Origin: SZUA-36 sp963759155
Lineage (GTDB): Bacteria > Pseudomonadota > Gammaproteobacteria > Xanthomonadales > SZUA-36
Direction: 5' to 3'
Length of the DNA: 64,000 bases
Assembly: GCA_963759155.1 (NCBI GenBank)
Contig: CAVWXX010000001.1
Span: 124,001-188,000 of the forward strand
Shown: piece by piece, positions 7,775 through 17,117 of the stretch
Layout of the letters: every line of letters starts with the position of its first letter
Position numbering within the stretch: the stretch's first letter is position 1
Made by a program: the position numbers and the translations under genes
The notes under the pieces: generated by a model
What the model was told of the DNA's origin: nothing
Seen by the model: only the letters and a program-made list of their open reading frames with translations
The model's database searches: none

Positions 7775-9881
7775 TTAAGCTAATGTAATAGTTTCTGCCC
7801 ATGCTATACAACCTCTCTCTCAACGGCACGTCACTGCCGGCCACGCGGTTGTACCCGCCCAGGTGGTCCTGGTAGGCCTTATCGAAGATATTTTCAACAC
7901 CAAGACTTAAATCAAAGGCTTTGCCCAGGCTGATACCACCTCGCAAATTTGCAATCCCCCAACCCGGTGTTCGTTTCTCGCTATTGTAGGCTGAGACCTT
8001 GTTTTGCTTTGAAGCCGCAATGCTTTCAAGCGAAATAAAGTAGCTATCACGGTACCAGGTCAGCTCGATGAAAGAGGACAAGGGAGCAATTCGGTAGAGG
8101 TTATCGCTAATGTCTTTGCGCTTGCCACGCACATAACCGAGGTTTCCCCTGAGTAACCATGCCTCGCTGATTTCAAACTCATAACCCAGATCCACGCCGT
8201 ATAGTTTCGCGTCCACGTTGGCAAACTGAAACGGCAATCTTCCGCTTGCCATCATGGCAAACATATTGGCGATCATATTGGTGGAAGGTACACCCTGGAT
8301 ATAGTTGTCGACATCCCGGTAATACACTTCCGGTGTCAGTTTGAAGCGACTGGTCGACCAGTCAACACCTGCGGTCAACTCAATACTCGTTTCCGGTTTG
8401 AGGTTGATATCACCGATATAGGTATATCCATCCGCCAGGCCGGCCGTGGCCTCCATTGGCAACCACAGATAGCGTTCCTGATAGCTGGGAGAACGCACCT
8501 TTCTGCCCAGACCAAGGTTTACCCTGGTGTTCGCGCTCGCCTGGGTACTCGCCTTGAGCATCGCGCTCCACTGATTGTCTTTTTTATTCCGGTCAGATTC
8601 GTTAAAGGCGTCAGCCAGGGCATCGAGCCGATCCTGCTGCGTCCTGTTACTACCCATCAGCGCGAGATTTCCGCCAACATCAGCCGCATCCATACTGACA
8701 CGGTTGTACCTTAGTCCGGCTTCAAGATCCCAGCCTCCAAGCGACCGCATGGCCTCGGCAAAAACACCAAACCGTTGTCTGTCCACATTGTTGAAGTTGG
8801 TGATGTAGAACATGGCATTGGCCGGGTTGCTGATATCAGCGTCATGCTGTTCCCATTTACCGTCAGCACCAAAAACAAAATCCGCGTCACCCGTATTGCG
8901 GCCATAGGTCAGCTTGAAGCCATCGGCGTCGCCAAGCGCCAGTGTTTCACGGAACATTTTCATGCCATTCATGGCGGTGGGTGGCGGACGCAATGTAAAG
9001 TTGTTCATCACGTGGTCAACCGACAAGGTATTGACCTTGAGGGATAACTCACCATCGCCTATCTTTGAATCAAGACCCAGCGCATATTGCTGACTATCAA
9101 AGTAAATGATGTCCATCGGCAAAGCCGGTGTACCACTCACACCGGTTCTGTTAATCACCGCTGCAAGACTCAAATCGACACGGTTAAAGCGATGGCCATA
9201 CCCCACTCGATACTGTTTACGGTCATATTCGGTTGCTGCGACCGTGCCACCATCAAATTCGTAGTCATCGCCTTTATCAAAACTGGCAGCCACATCCAAC
9301 CAGTTGGCCTGGTTATTTACACCCGCATAGACCGAACCACCCCAGCTATCAGCGTTGTTTCCGTAGCCAGCTTCGACCCGGCCAAAAGTACCCCATTGGT
9401 CGCTCTCCGAGAAATCACTTCTCCGCGCAGAAATGGCAATAGCCCCGCCCAGACCTTCCTCAATTGTTGCGACCGAACCAAGGCCGCGATACAGGGTGAC
9501 CGATTGAGTGAGTGCCTGCGGAATAGAAGAGAGCGGCGAATCCATCCAATTGGGACCGCCGGAGGTATAGCCCATGCCATCAATCGAAACATTATTCTGC
9601 GCACCAAATAATCCACGATACTGACTGATCCGCGTCACCGGTCCATTGCTGTTGCGATTACCGCCAGGGAAAACCCGGAGCAGATCACTATTATCAAGAC
9701 CCGTATGCGAAACCTCACTTATGCTCAAATCCAGTGAATCATTCGACCTGACCCCGGTGACAACCACGACCTCGATGTCGGAATCATCGGCGTCATCCGT
9801 CATATCCGTGTTTCCCGCAAAGCTTGTTAACGGACTCAATAAAAGCAATAAGTAAAATGCAATTGTTGTTCGTGTTTGCAC
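7761..9881 (-). CDS. TonB-dependent outer-membrane receptor
   Basis: About 706 residues. The GTG at 9881 is preferred because GGAG lies 7 nt upstream and the signal peptide (FYLLLLLSPLTSFAG) begins straight after; an upstream ATG would add 30 residues before the signal sequence. A TonB-box-like segment (IEVVVVTG) is followed by a plug domain (NNVSIDGMGYTSGGP, QALTQSVTLYRGLGSVATIEEG) and a long beta-barrel ending in the aromatic pattern YSMGRNYYISLNATW. It imports an unidentified ligand such as a siderophore, metal chelate or sugar; the plug wording recalls copper- and siderophore-type receptors but does not settle the substrate. It is followed directly by the RegB/RegA pair, with which it overlaps. 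Confidence 0.92.
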   Translation of the reverse strand: MQTRTTIAFYLLLLLSPLTSFAGNTDMTDDADDSDIEVVVVTGVRSNDSLDLSISEVSHTGLDNSDLLRVFPGGNRNSNGPVTRISQYRGLFGAQNNVSIDGMGYTSGGPNWMDSPLSSIPQALTQSVTLYRGLGSVATIEEGLGGAIAISARRSDFSESDQWGTFGRVEAGYGNNADSWGGSVYAGVNNQANWLDVAASFDKGDDYEFDGGTVAATEYDRKQYRVGYGHRFNRVDLSLAAVINRTGVSGTPALPMDIIYFDSQQYALGLDSKIGDGELSLKVNTLSVDHVMNNFTLRPPPTAMNGMKMFRETLALGDADGFKLTYGRNTGDADFVFGADGKWEQHDADISNPANAMFYITNFNNVDRQRFGVFAEAMRSLGGWDLEAGLRYNRVSMDAADVGGNLALMGSNRTQQDRLDALADAFNESDRNKKDNQWSAMLKASTQASANTRVNLGLGRKVRSPSYQERYLWLPMEATAGLADGYTYIGDINLKPETSIELTAGVDWSTSRFKLTPEVYYRDVDNYIQGVPSTNMIANMFAMMASGRLPFQFANVDAKLYGVDLGYEFEISEAWLLRGNLGYVRGKRKDISDNLYRIAPLSSFIELTWYRDSYFISLESIAASKQNKVSAYNSEKRTPGWGIANLRGGISLGKAFDLSLGVENIFDKAYQDHLGGYNRVAGSDVPLRERLYSMGRNYYISLNATW

Positions 9882-10038
9882 CTGAAATCTCCGGCCTGAA
9901 AATAAAGGCCGAACTATACACAGGGAAGGGAGTTCTGAGGATGTGACTGATTGTCGCATGGTGAGGAGCATTCACTCAGACTCTCTGCTATCCCACTTGT
10001 TTGCAAACACCACTAGATCTCGATTAAGCACAGAGCGG

Positions 10039-10142
10039 AGGGGGTGTATTGCCTTCATTCAGGACCGTGCGAGACAGGAGTCGAGCCCGCGCCCCCATGG
10101 ATGGGTTCACGGCATGTCCTGAATGAAGGCAATACACCCCCT
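10039..10142. repeat. 27-bp perfect inverted repeat (dispersed palindromic repeat, copy A)
   Basis: The arms at 10039-10065 and 10116-10142 are exact reverse complements over 27 bases, separated by a 50-nt core. The core and inner arms (TTCAGGACCGTGCGAG.CAGGAG ... GTCCTGAA) resemble the repeats at 49023-49102 and 49266-49336. It sits in the 404-nt gap between the divergent TonB receptor gene and the large secreted protein; apart from it I see no gene in 9882-10285. Confidence 0.85.
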
Positions 10143-10285
10143 TTGCGGTCTTAACAGACTAGCACCCAAACTTTGACAGGCCGTTCACCGTGTATTCAGC
10201 GAAGCAGGTTTATATTGACCCTGAAGCAATCCGTTACACCAATGGATTGCACTGAACTTCGATATTGACCGAAGAGGATATGAAC

Positions 10286-13039
10286 ATGAACAGACTGCTG
10301 CTAAGCGTATTTTGGATCCTGCTGACACTGGCCAGTCTACCTTCCTTGTTCGCACAAGAAAGTGACTGGCCCCGGACCGTGCCGATGGGACAGGGCATGG
10401 TGACTATTTACACGCCACAAATTGATGCGATGGAAGACAATGTTATTCAATATCGCGCCGCGCTCGCCTACCGCGCAACGCCGGGTTCAGAACCCGTGTT
10501 TGGAGCGGGCTGGTTTGAATCGCCCGCCAAAATCGATTCTGCCAACCGGATTGTCTCGCCCTCCGGCTTTAACCTGACCGAAACACGCTTCCCGGCCGGA
10601 ACAAAAGATATCAAATCAGAACTGGCGACCGTGCTGGTACAGCAATCATCCGCCTGGAATCTCGATTTCTCACTTGATGAGCTCGACAGTGCGCTCAAAC
10701 TGGCCGAGTCAGAAGCAAAGGCGGTCAATACAACACCACCGAAGATTATTTATCGCGATCATCCTGCATTACTGATATCCATCGACGGTGAGCCGGTCCT
10801 GCGCGAGATCGAAAACAGTCCCTACAAGGCGGTGATCAATACCCCCTACCCGCTGATTTCAGATGGTAAATATTATTACCTCAATGCCGCCAAGGATGTC
10901 TGGTATCGCGCCAGAAAAGCAACCGGACCCTACCAGTTCGCACCCACACCACCGACAGACATCGCAGCCATGGTCAATCCCGACGATGAGTCTACGGCCG
11001 AGTCGGAGCCAGGCGAACCGATCACCGCTGCCAATGCACCGGAAATCGTAGTGTCAACCGAGCCAGCCGAGCTTGTGGTTACCGAGGGCCCCGCTGCCTT
11101 CGTACCATTGGTTGATGACCTGCTGGTGCTGCAGAACTCGGATGATGATGTTTTCATGCATGTCAGTACGCAAAAATTTTACATCGTGCTTGCCGGGCGC
11201 TGGTACCAGGCAGATTCACTCACCGGCCCCTGGGCCTACCAGGCCGCAGATAATTTGCCAAAGGCATTTGCCGATATCCCGAGGGATTCGAATCAGGCAG
11301 ACTCACGTGTTTATGTTGCCGGCACCGAGGAAGCAAAAGATGCAGTACTCGATGCCCAGGTACCGCAGACCGCCGCTGTCAAACGAGGTGAAGTGGATCT
11401 CGAGGTGAAGTATGACGGCGAGCCCGTTTATCAAGCTGTCGATGGCACAGACCTGGTTTATATACAGAACACCGGCTCCACCGTACTCGTTTCGGGCGGC
11501 CTGTACTACCTCGTTGAAGAAGGTGTCTGGTATGTGTCTTCGAGCCCGAATGGTCCCTGGCAGGTATCCGACCACCGGCCGGAACAGGTGGATACGATTC
11601 TGCCCACTTCACCGGTTTACAACACCAAGTATGTGCATGTTTATGACAGCACCCCAAGCGTGGTCTACGTTGGCTATACGCCGGGTTACACCGGCAGTTA
11701 CGTCTATCACAATACCATTTTCTACGGCACCGGCTGGTATTACCGGCCCTGGGTTTCACCCTATTATTATTACCCGCGTTTCAGCACCTGGGGCTTTAAT
11801 GTCAGCTACAACTCATGGAGCGGCTGGAACTTTGGCTTGAGCTGGGGTTGGGGGCCTTTCAGTGTGGGTTATTACACCGGTGGTTACTGGCACCACAACC
11901 ATTATTGGTACCACCCTCATCATGGCCGCTGGGGACCGGGCAGATACCGGCACCGGCCCGCGCACTATCGCGCTGGTGGCGACCGCTATGCCCATAACGG
12001 CAATCGCCGCGGCGGGCATGACGGTGGGCGCAATGGCGGAGGCAATCGCTACGATGGACGCTATGATGATAACCGTTACGACAACAGCCGTGATCGTGGT
12101 GGTAACTCCCGTCCACGTGACAACGGTCAGAACAACAATCTCTACCGTGACGGATCGCAACGCGCGAAGATCGCCAATACACGAGACAAGCAAACACGTC
12201 CGTCGAATCGTTATGCTGACAATACCCGTGTGGTACAGAACACGGGCAGTGACGGCAAACAGGTTCGAAATTACGCAGGTAAAAGCAAGACAGGCAAAAG
12301 CCGGATCGCGCCCGTGACCCCATCCGAACTAAGTACCAAGGCCAGGGTTCGTGATATCAATCAGCAGGCTAACCGTAACAATTTGCTGGCCGACAACAGT
12401 GGCAACGTTTATAGCAGGGCCGATAAAAAGTCGAACCGCTATTCCAGCCTGGGTGGCGCAGGGAGCCGCGAGAAAACGACCAAACTGGCCTCAGCACAAC
12501 CAGCCAAAACCCGCACGTCAGGTGAAAGGGCTTATCGTCAATCCGCTTCGGTGAACAAGACATCCGCCCGCCAACCACAACAAAGGGCCAGTACCAGCAA
12601 CCAGCGGGCAAAATCAGCAAGCAAAGACCCCGTGCGTTGGTCGCAATCAGCAACAGCGGGTAAAAGCACAAGACAACAGTCACCCTCAAAGGCCAGTGCG
12701 GCCAGGCAATCATCACAGTCCCGTAACCCATCGGGTTACAGCAAACAGCGGTCACCGGGAACAGCCAAACCTGTCGCAAGACAGCCAAGGCAGGTGAGTA
12801 GCGAGAGTAAATCCGGTCAAAAATCGTACCGGCAAGCCACTGCACCGGTACAAAAACAGCGCAGCTCAAGGTCTGTACCTCAAGCTAAAAGCTCAAAAAG
12901 CAGCAGACCCGACAACTCATCGACCGCGCAAAAAGCACCGCGAAGTAACTCACAAAAGAGCAGCTACCGCTCAAGCGGATCAAGTTCACGTAGTAGCGGA
13001 GGAAAACGCAGCAGCGGACGACACTCAGACCGGAAGTGA
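10286..13039 (+). CDS. Large secreted protein with three WY/GPW repeats and a basic low-complexity tail
   Basis: About 917 residues. The ATG at 10286 follows an AGAGG site by 8 nt. A signal peptide covers about 1-25. Three copies of a carbohydrate-binding-like repeat are visible: YYYLNAAKDVWYRARKATGP, FYIVLAGRWYQADSLTGPW and YYLVEEGVWYVSSSPNGPW, spaced by about 110 and 95 residues. Next comes a Gly/Tyr/Trp/His-rich region (about 470-580), then Arg/Gly/Asn/Asp repeats and roughly 270 residues rich in Ser, Lys, Arg and Gln. Related proteins are sometimes named carbohydrate-binding family V/XII; the role is unproven. The basic tail suggests binding to polysaccharide, DNA or the cell surface (inference). 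No membrane anchor or sorting signal is seen. Confidence 0.85.
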   Translation: MNRLLLSVFWILLTLASLPSLFAQESDWPRTVPMGQGMVTIYTPQIDAMEDNVIQYRAALAYRATPGSEPVFGAGWFESPAKIDSANRIVSPSGFNLTETRFPAGTKDIKSELATVLVQQSSAWNLDFSLDELDSALKLAESEAKAVNTTPPKIIYRDHPALLISIDGEPVLREIENSPYKAVINTPYPLISDGKYYYLNAAKDVWYRARKATGPYQFAPTPPTDIAAMVNPDDESTAESEPGEPITAANAPEIVVSTEPAELVVTEGPAAFVPLVDDLLVLQNSDDDVFMHVSTQKFYIVLAGRWYQADSLTGPWAYQAADNLPKAFADIPRDSNQADSRVYVAGTEEAKDAVLDAQVPQTAAVKRGEVDLEVKYDGEPVYQAVDGTDLVYIQNTGSTVLVSGGLYYLVEEGVWYVSSSPNGPWQVSDHRPEQVDTILPTSPVYNTKYVHVYDSTPSVVYVGYTPGYTGSYVYHNTIFYGTGWYYRPWVSPYYYYPRFSTWGFNVSYNSWSGWNFGLSWGWGPFSVGYYTGGYWHHNHYWYHPHHGRWGPGRYRHRPAHYRAGGDRYAHNGNRRGGHDGGRNGGGNRYDGRYDDNRYDNSRDRGGNSRPRDNGQNNNLYRDGSQRAKIANTRDKQTRPSNRYADNTRVVQNTGSDGKQVRNYAGKSKTGKSRIAPVTPSELSTKARVRDINQQANRNNLLADNSGNVYSRADKKSNRYSSLGGAGSREKTTKLASAQPAKTRTSGERAYRQSASVNKTSARQPQQRASTSNQRAKSASKDPVRWSQSATAGKSTRQQSPSKASAARQSSQSRNPSGYSKQRSPGTAKPVARQPRQVSSESKSGQKSYRQATAPVQKQRSSRSVPQAKSSKSSRPDNSSTAQKAPRSNSQKSSYRSSGSSSRSSGGKRSSGRHSDRK

Positions 13040-13203
13040 GATTGAAAACCGTGGGTTCAAATAAAAGACGCCGTACCGTGGCACGGCGCCTTGCCATCGT
13101 CAACATTCCGGTAATTTCCAGCTGCCGACGTTGAGGAGACTATATTCCCCTCATTCAATATGCTCGGGTGGCGAGAACATGGTTAATAAATACCATACAC
13201 ATG

Positions 13204-13231
13204 CTTAAAGCGAGCTGAAATTCGCTTTAAG
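13204..13231. terminator. Stem-loop downstream of trpE
   Basis: A perfect 10-bp stem (CTTAAAGCGA at 13204-13213 with TCGCTTTAAG at 13222-13231) and an 8-nt loop lie 18 nt past the trpE stop codon, in the gap between convergent genes. No clear T run follows on either strand, so it may be a weak terminator or an mRNA-stabilising hairpin. Confidence 0.45.
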
Positions 13232-13248
13232 CGCGGGTTAAGTTAGCG

Positions 13249-14721
13249 TCACAAACCTCTTGATGCACGATCAACAGCTGTAATCAGCGCACGGCCTTTA
13301 TCACGTGTTTCCTGCCACTCCCTTCCCGCATCTGAGTCGACAACGATTCCCGCACCAGCCTGAACATGCAACTTGCCGTCATGAATCACTGCAGTTCGGA
13401 TAGCAATGGCCAGGTCCGTGTCATCATGCCAGCTGATATAACCCACGGCGCCCGCGTATATATTACGTTTCACCGGTTCGAACTCATTGATGATCTCCAT
13501 CGCGCGGAATTTTGGGGCTCCCGATAGTGTCCCTGCCGGAAAAGCAGCACGTATGGCATCCATGGCGCACAGGTTCTCAGCAAGATCGCCCTGCACTTCC
13601 GACACAATGTGCATGACATGAGAGTAGCGTTCAATGATCATCTGGTCGGTCATTTCAACGCTGCCGGTCTGCGCCACGCGGCCCACATCGTTTCGACCCA
13701 GGTCTATCAGCATCAGGTGTTCAGCACACTCTTTCGGGTCATTCATCAACTCTTCTGCCAGCGCCTGGTCTTCGGCTGCAGATTTACCACGTTTGCGTGT
13801 ACCGGCAATCGGCCGCAATGTAACCCGGCGATTTTGTACGCGTACCAGCACCTCCGGTGATGAACCGACAATCTGGGTTTCACCAAGATCAATAAAATAC
13901 ATATAAGGTGAGGGGTTGAGGGCCCGCAATGACCGGTATACATCCAATGGCCTGGCCTCGAACGGCACACTCATACGCTGTGACAGCACCACCTGGAAAA
14001 TATCACCCGCGAGAATATACTCCCTGCACTTTTCGACCGCTGCGATAAAATCCCCGCGATCAAAGCCGTAAGAAAAATCTTCCTCTTTTACCGCATCACC
14101 CGAAACCCTTAGACCATAAGCGGTGCCTGAAGAGCGCAACTGGTGTTCGATTTCATCGAGTCTTTTCTGTGCGTTCCTGAAGGCATCCGGCACCTCCGGG
14201 TCGGCATGGACGATCAACCACAAGCGGCCTTCCAGGTTATCCAGAACGGCAACTTCTTCCGATAGTAATAGCTCGATATCAGCGGTGCCGAGATCATCTC
14301 TTTTATCCAGGCACTTGAGTTTTGGCTCGATCAACTGCACGGTCTCGTAACCGAAATAGCCAACCAACCCGCCACTGAATAAGGGTAGTTCGTCAATAAC
14401 CGGCACACTAAAGTGCTTTTGTAGCCTGGCAATATGATCAAGTGGATCTGAAACCGTTTCCTCGCTGATCTGCTGACCATAGTCCGAGCTTATAAAACTG
14501 TTTCCACGGACCGTATATCGACGTCGGCAAGGCAGGCCGATAATCGAATACCGTCCCCAGGTCTCACCACCCTCAACCGATTCCAGGAGATAGGAGTTTG
14601 TTCCTTCCGCCAGCTTCAGATAAACCGACAAGGGGGTATCCAGATCGGCTAAAACGGAGCGAAAAACCGGGATGCGGTTATAGCCTTCAGAACGCAGTTG
14701 TTCAAATCGTTCGTTATTCAC
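13249..14721 (-). CDS. trpE: Anthranilate synthase component I
   Basis: A 490-residue chorismate-using enzyme that, with TrpG, makes anthranilate. The N-terminal part carries the tryptophan feedback site region (LAEGTNSYLLESVEGG). The C-terminal chorismate-binding domain has the expected conserved blocks: GDIFQVVLSQR, NPSPYMYFIDLG, PIAGTRKRGK, DLGRNDVGRV, HIVSEVQGDL, FPAGTLSGAPK and QAGAGIVVDSD. Length is normal for TrpE. In many gammaproteobacteria trpE follows rpe (and gph) and precedes trpGDC. Here rpe is 6.2 kb upstream and trpG 12.6 kb downstream on the same strand, so an ancestral cluster appears to have been opened up. No leader-peptide attenuator was found upstream. Confidence 0.97.
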   Translation of the reverse strand: MNNERFEQLRSEGYNRIPVFRSVLADLDTPLSVYLKLAEGTNSYLLESVEGGETWGRYSIIGLPCRRRYTVRGNSFISSDYGQQISEETVSDPLDHIARLQKHFSVPVIDELPLFSGGLVGYFGYETVQLIEPKLKCLDKRDDLGTADIELLLSEEVAVLDNLEGRLWLIVHADPEVPDAFRNAQKRLDEIEHQLRSSGTAYGLRVSGDAVKEEDFSYGFDRGDFIAAVEKCREYILAGDIFQVVLSQRMSVPFEARPLDVYRSLRALNPSPYMYFIDLGETQIVGSSPEVLVRVQNRRVTLRPIAGTRKRGKSAAEDQALAEELMNDPKECAEHLMLIDLGRNDVGRVAQTGSVEMTDQMIIERYSHVMHIVSEVQGDLAENLCAMDAIRAAFPAGTLSGAPKFRAMEIINEFEPVKRNIYAGAVGYISWHDDTDLAIAIRTAVIHDGKLHVQAGAGIVVDSDAGREWQETRDKGRALITAVDRASRGL

Positions 14722-14743
14722 CCAAAGGTATCCCTTTTGTCAG

Positions 14744-15049
14744 ATGCGCTGGAAAAAGGCGATTCTAACAAGAATCGGACACGGGAATCAGCCAGTAACT
14801 ACGAAGTCGCCTGCAATCGGGAAGATTTGGCAGGCTGCCAACGCTGATGACCGCGATGAATACACCCAGACTTCTATTCCCATTTATGAAGTGACGGTGA
14901 AAACCATCGAAATGCATGAAGGGAAAGAGAAGGAAACACTGAAATCATTCCACATCAAGGCAGGTGACAAAAAACACCTGGGCTGCAGTCTTTCTGATGT
15001 TATGCCGTTAACCAGCTACAAGCGGGTGATTGTCAAAGAGACCCAATAG
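14744..15049 (+). CDS. Small hypothetical protein or gene remnant
   Basis: An open frame of 101 codons lies between the divergent trpE start and the convergent kinase gene. The first ~35 residues look unlike protein, but from about residue 40 onward the composition is natural (DEYTQTSIPIYEVTVKTIEM, then GDKKHLGCSLSDVMPLTSYK). That suggests either a real gene with an internal start or the 3' part of a decayed longer gene. I recognise no family. No convincing ribosome binding site precedes the ATG. Without it, the 352-nt stretch 14722-15074 has no gene. Confidence 0.4.
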   Translation: MRWKKAILTRIGHGNQPVTTKSPAIGKIWQAANADDRDEYTQTSIPIYEVTVKTIEMHEGKEKETLKSFHIKAGDKKHLGCSLSDVMPLTSYKRVIVKETQ

Positions 15050-15074
15050 CCCCCTGTTAAGAGTAAGTGACGTG

Positions 15075-17102
15075 TTACCCGGGCAGGTGAATGGTGAATT
15101 CAACGCCCTTGTCTTCCGGTAAATTACAGGCACTAACCTGACCGCCATGTGCCTCAGCTACCAGCCGGACAATATGAAGGCCGAGACCAAGGTGTTGGCC
15201 TTTTGCTTGTTTGTCCCGCAAAGACACCAGCGAATCGAACAATTTTTCATGCAGGACATCGGGCAGACGGGTGCCACTATTGGCCACACAAAGCAACCAG
15301 GCCCCGTCTTCATGGCGTAATGAAATATCGATCACACAATCCTCTGTCGTCAGGCTGATGGCGTTGTCGACCAGTTTATCCAGCGCCTGGGCCAACAGTT
15401 CCGGGGCGCACCGGATTTCACAGTTTTCCACCGGCAAATTAAGATTAATCGTTCGTTGTGTATTGACCGCGCGATAGGCTTCCACACTGTGCTTCAACAT
15501 GTCACCAAGATCGATAATGGTCCAATCGGCGGTTCTGACCGATCCCTCCAGACGTTGAGCCTCGCTCATGGCGGAAACAATGGCCGCCTGGCGGTTCAGT
15601 CCTTCCTGTGCCCTGGCCAGGTATTGACGGGTAGCGGGATCGAGATCCTGACTTGAGAGGTTTTCCAGTGACGAGCGGGTGATTGCAATCGGTGTCTTAA
15701 GCTCATGGGACAGCCGCCCGGCAAGCTTTTGCAGATAGTTGGTATATTCGGCCACTGATCTGAGCAGTTTCTCTGTATTGCGCGCAAGTTCGCCCAGTTC
15801 ATCCGACGAAGTGGTCATTGGCAGGTCAGAAACACGTCCGTTGTCATCCATGGCGCGACTGACTGCACCACTGAGCTTTTGTACGCGGTGTGATAAACGT
15901 GAAGCAAATAACCATAAGCCAGCGGCAAGCACTACAACCAGCAACAGGGCGATTAACGAAAAACGACCCAATGCCCGGTTGGTCATCAACAGCAAGCCTT
16001 CGGATCGGGTTTCAAGAACCACAGCACCAATGACCTTGCCACCTGCACCAGCCGTAGCCTCATTATCAAACACCGGCACGGCCACCCGGTTGTACACGGC
16101 GGCACTTTCAGCATCCCGGTTCCACAGGCTGTCAACGCCGCCAAGTAACGTTAATTTAAGCAGCCCTGGTTCAAAACGAACCGGCCAAAGAGGTGGCTTT
16201 TCACGCAGCGGCATATCCGAATCCGCAACCGCCTGGTAAAGCACACGCTCTGCCCACGTCAGTTCACTGTTAGTGGTAACCGCCGGGCCCGAATCAGCAA
16301 CAACCCAGCCATCGGCCTGCACCAGCCAGGAACGGGTATTGCCGGGTACAGTTTTTGCCAACCAGCGCGACACACCGTCATGCCGGCTAAGCAGTTCCAG
16401 CCAATCGCCCTGCTGCCTGCCTTTCAGGGTGCCGGCAGAACGTTCATACGATACGCCTTTCATGGTAAATGCCGGTGCCACCGCAGCCACGCTGATTCGT
16501 TCAACATCACCGGGCAGACTCAATTCAACGGTGTAACCTTCCGCATCATCCATCCAGGCAGCATTCAGCCGGGTACCGCTGCCACCCGTACTGCTAATTA
16601 CCAGGGGTCCGGGAGCCTCGGTTGAAATCATGTAACTGAACTGGCCACGGTTACTTTGCAGGTACAACATCACACCTGCCCTTTCGCTGATATCGCTGGT
16701 GCCGGTGTTGAATGTGGTGGCGCTGATCTCACCCGGGTCGAATACCTTGAGCGCAAGGTAGAAGTGAGTTGCATAACGTCCGGCAAGAATGTCGAGCTTC
16801 AATTGCCCGCCCTCTGACTCAAACGAAAGACTCTGGTCGACCTCGGGCCAGTCCGTTAAATAACCATCCGCAATCGGCTCCTCCGTCAGTTGACGTAATG
16901 GCAGAGCCTGACCACGGGCGAGTTTCAACTCAGCATGATATTCCTGTGGTAAAACTTTGCTTAGCGTCTGTGCAGAATCCAGCAATGTTTTTTCCTCGGC
17001 CTGGCGAAGAAAATTTTCAAGTTCCTGCACCAGTTTCCAACCGGACAGCGGTAGCAATAGGGTCAGTAGCGATAGCGCCAGTAGCTGGTTTCTTAAGCGC
17101 AT
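15075..17102 (-). CDS. pdsS: Dedicated sortase system histidine kinase
   Basis: A 675-residue sensor kinase. One N-terminal membrane helix (about 5-25) is followed by a large periplasmic region that opens with DGYLTDWPEVD, a pattern found in CBM9/DOMON-like sandwich domains. A second membrane helix (about 380-400), a HAMP-like linker, the H-box GRLSHELKTPIAITR and an ATPase domain (NAISLTTED, LGLGLHIVRLVAEAHGG) complete it. Together with the adjacent regulator, VIT/VWA target and sortase this is the kinase of the proteobacterial dedicated sortase system. Presumed role: to sense an envelope or extracellular cue and control target and sortase expression. Its start is 15 nt after the regulator stop; the two form an operon transcribed away from the target gene. 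Confidence 0.88.
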   Translation of the reverse strand: MRLRNQLLALSLLTLLLPLSGWKLVQELENFLRQAEEKTLLDSAQTLSKVLPQEYHAELKLARGQALPLRQLTEEPIADGYLTDWPEVDQSLSFESEGGQLKLDILAGRYATHFYLALKVFDPGEISATTFNTGTSDISERAGVMLYLQSNRGQFSYMISTEAPGPLVISSTGGSGTRLNAAWMDDAEGYTVELSLPGDVERISVAAVAPAFTMKGVSYERSAGTLKGRQQGDWLELLSRHDGVSRWLAKTVPGNTRSWLVQADGWVVADSGPAVTTNSELTWAERVLYQAVADSDMPLREKPPLWPVRFEPGLLKLTLLGGVDSLWNRDAESAAVYNRVAVPVFDNEATAGAGGKVIGAVVLETRSEGLLLMTNRALGRFSLIALLLVVVLAAGLWLFASRLSHRVQKLSGAVSRAMDDNGRVSDLPMTTSSDELGELARNTEKLLRSVAEYTNYLQKLAGRLSHELKTPIAITRSSLENLSSQDLDPATRQYLARAQEGLNRQAAIVSAMSEAQRLEGSVRTADWTIIDLGDMLKHSVEAYRAVNTQRTINLNLPVENCEIRCAPELLAQALDKLVDNAISLTTEDCVIDISLRHEDGAWLLCVANSGTRLPDVLHEKLFDSLVSLRDKQAKGQHLGLGLHIVRLVAEAHGGQVSACNLPEDKGVEFTIHLPG

Positions 17103-17117
17103 TGCAGTCGCCGGCGC

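Noticed and set aside
9087..9611. Plus-strand open frame of 174 codons within the TonB receptor gene
   Set aside because: Antisense to a clearly coding gene with full barrel sequence; no homology or start signal.
11859..12323. Minus-strand open frames opposite the secreted protein
   Set aside because: They are antisense to a low-complexity region, which leaves long stop-free frames by base bias alone.
13066..13092. Possible terminator after the secreted protein (CGCCGT/ACGGCG)
   Set aside because: The stem has mismatches and no T run follows on the plus strand.
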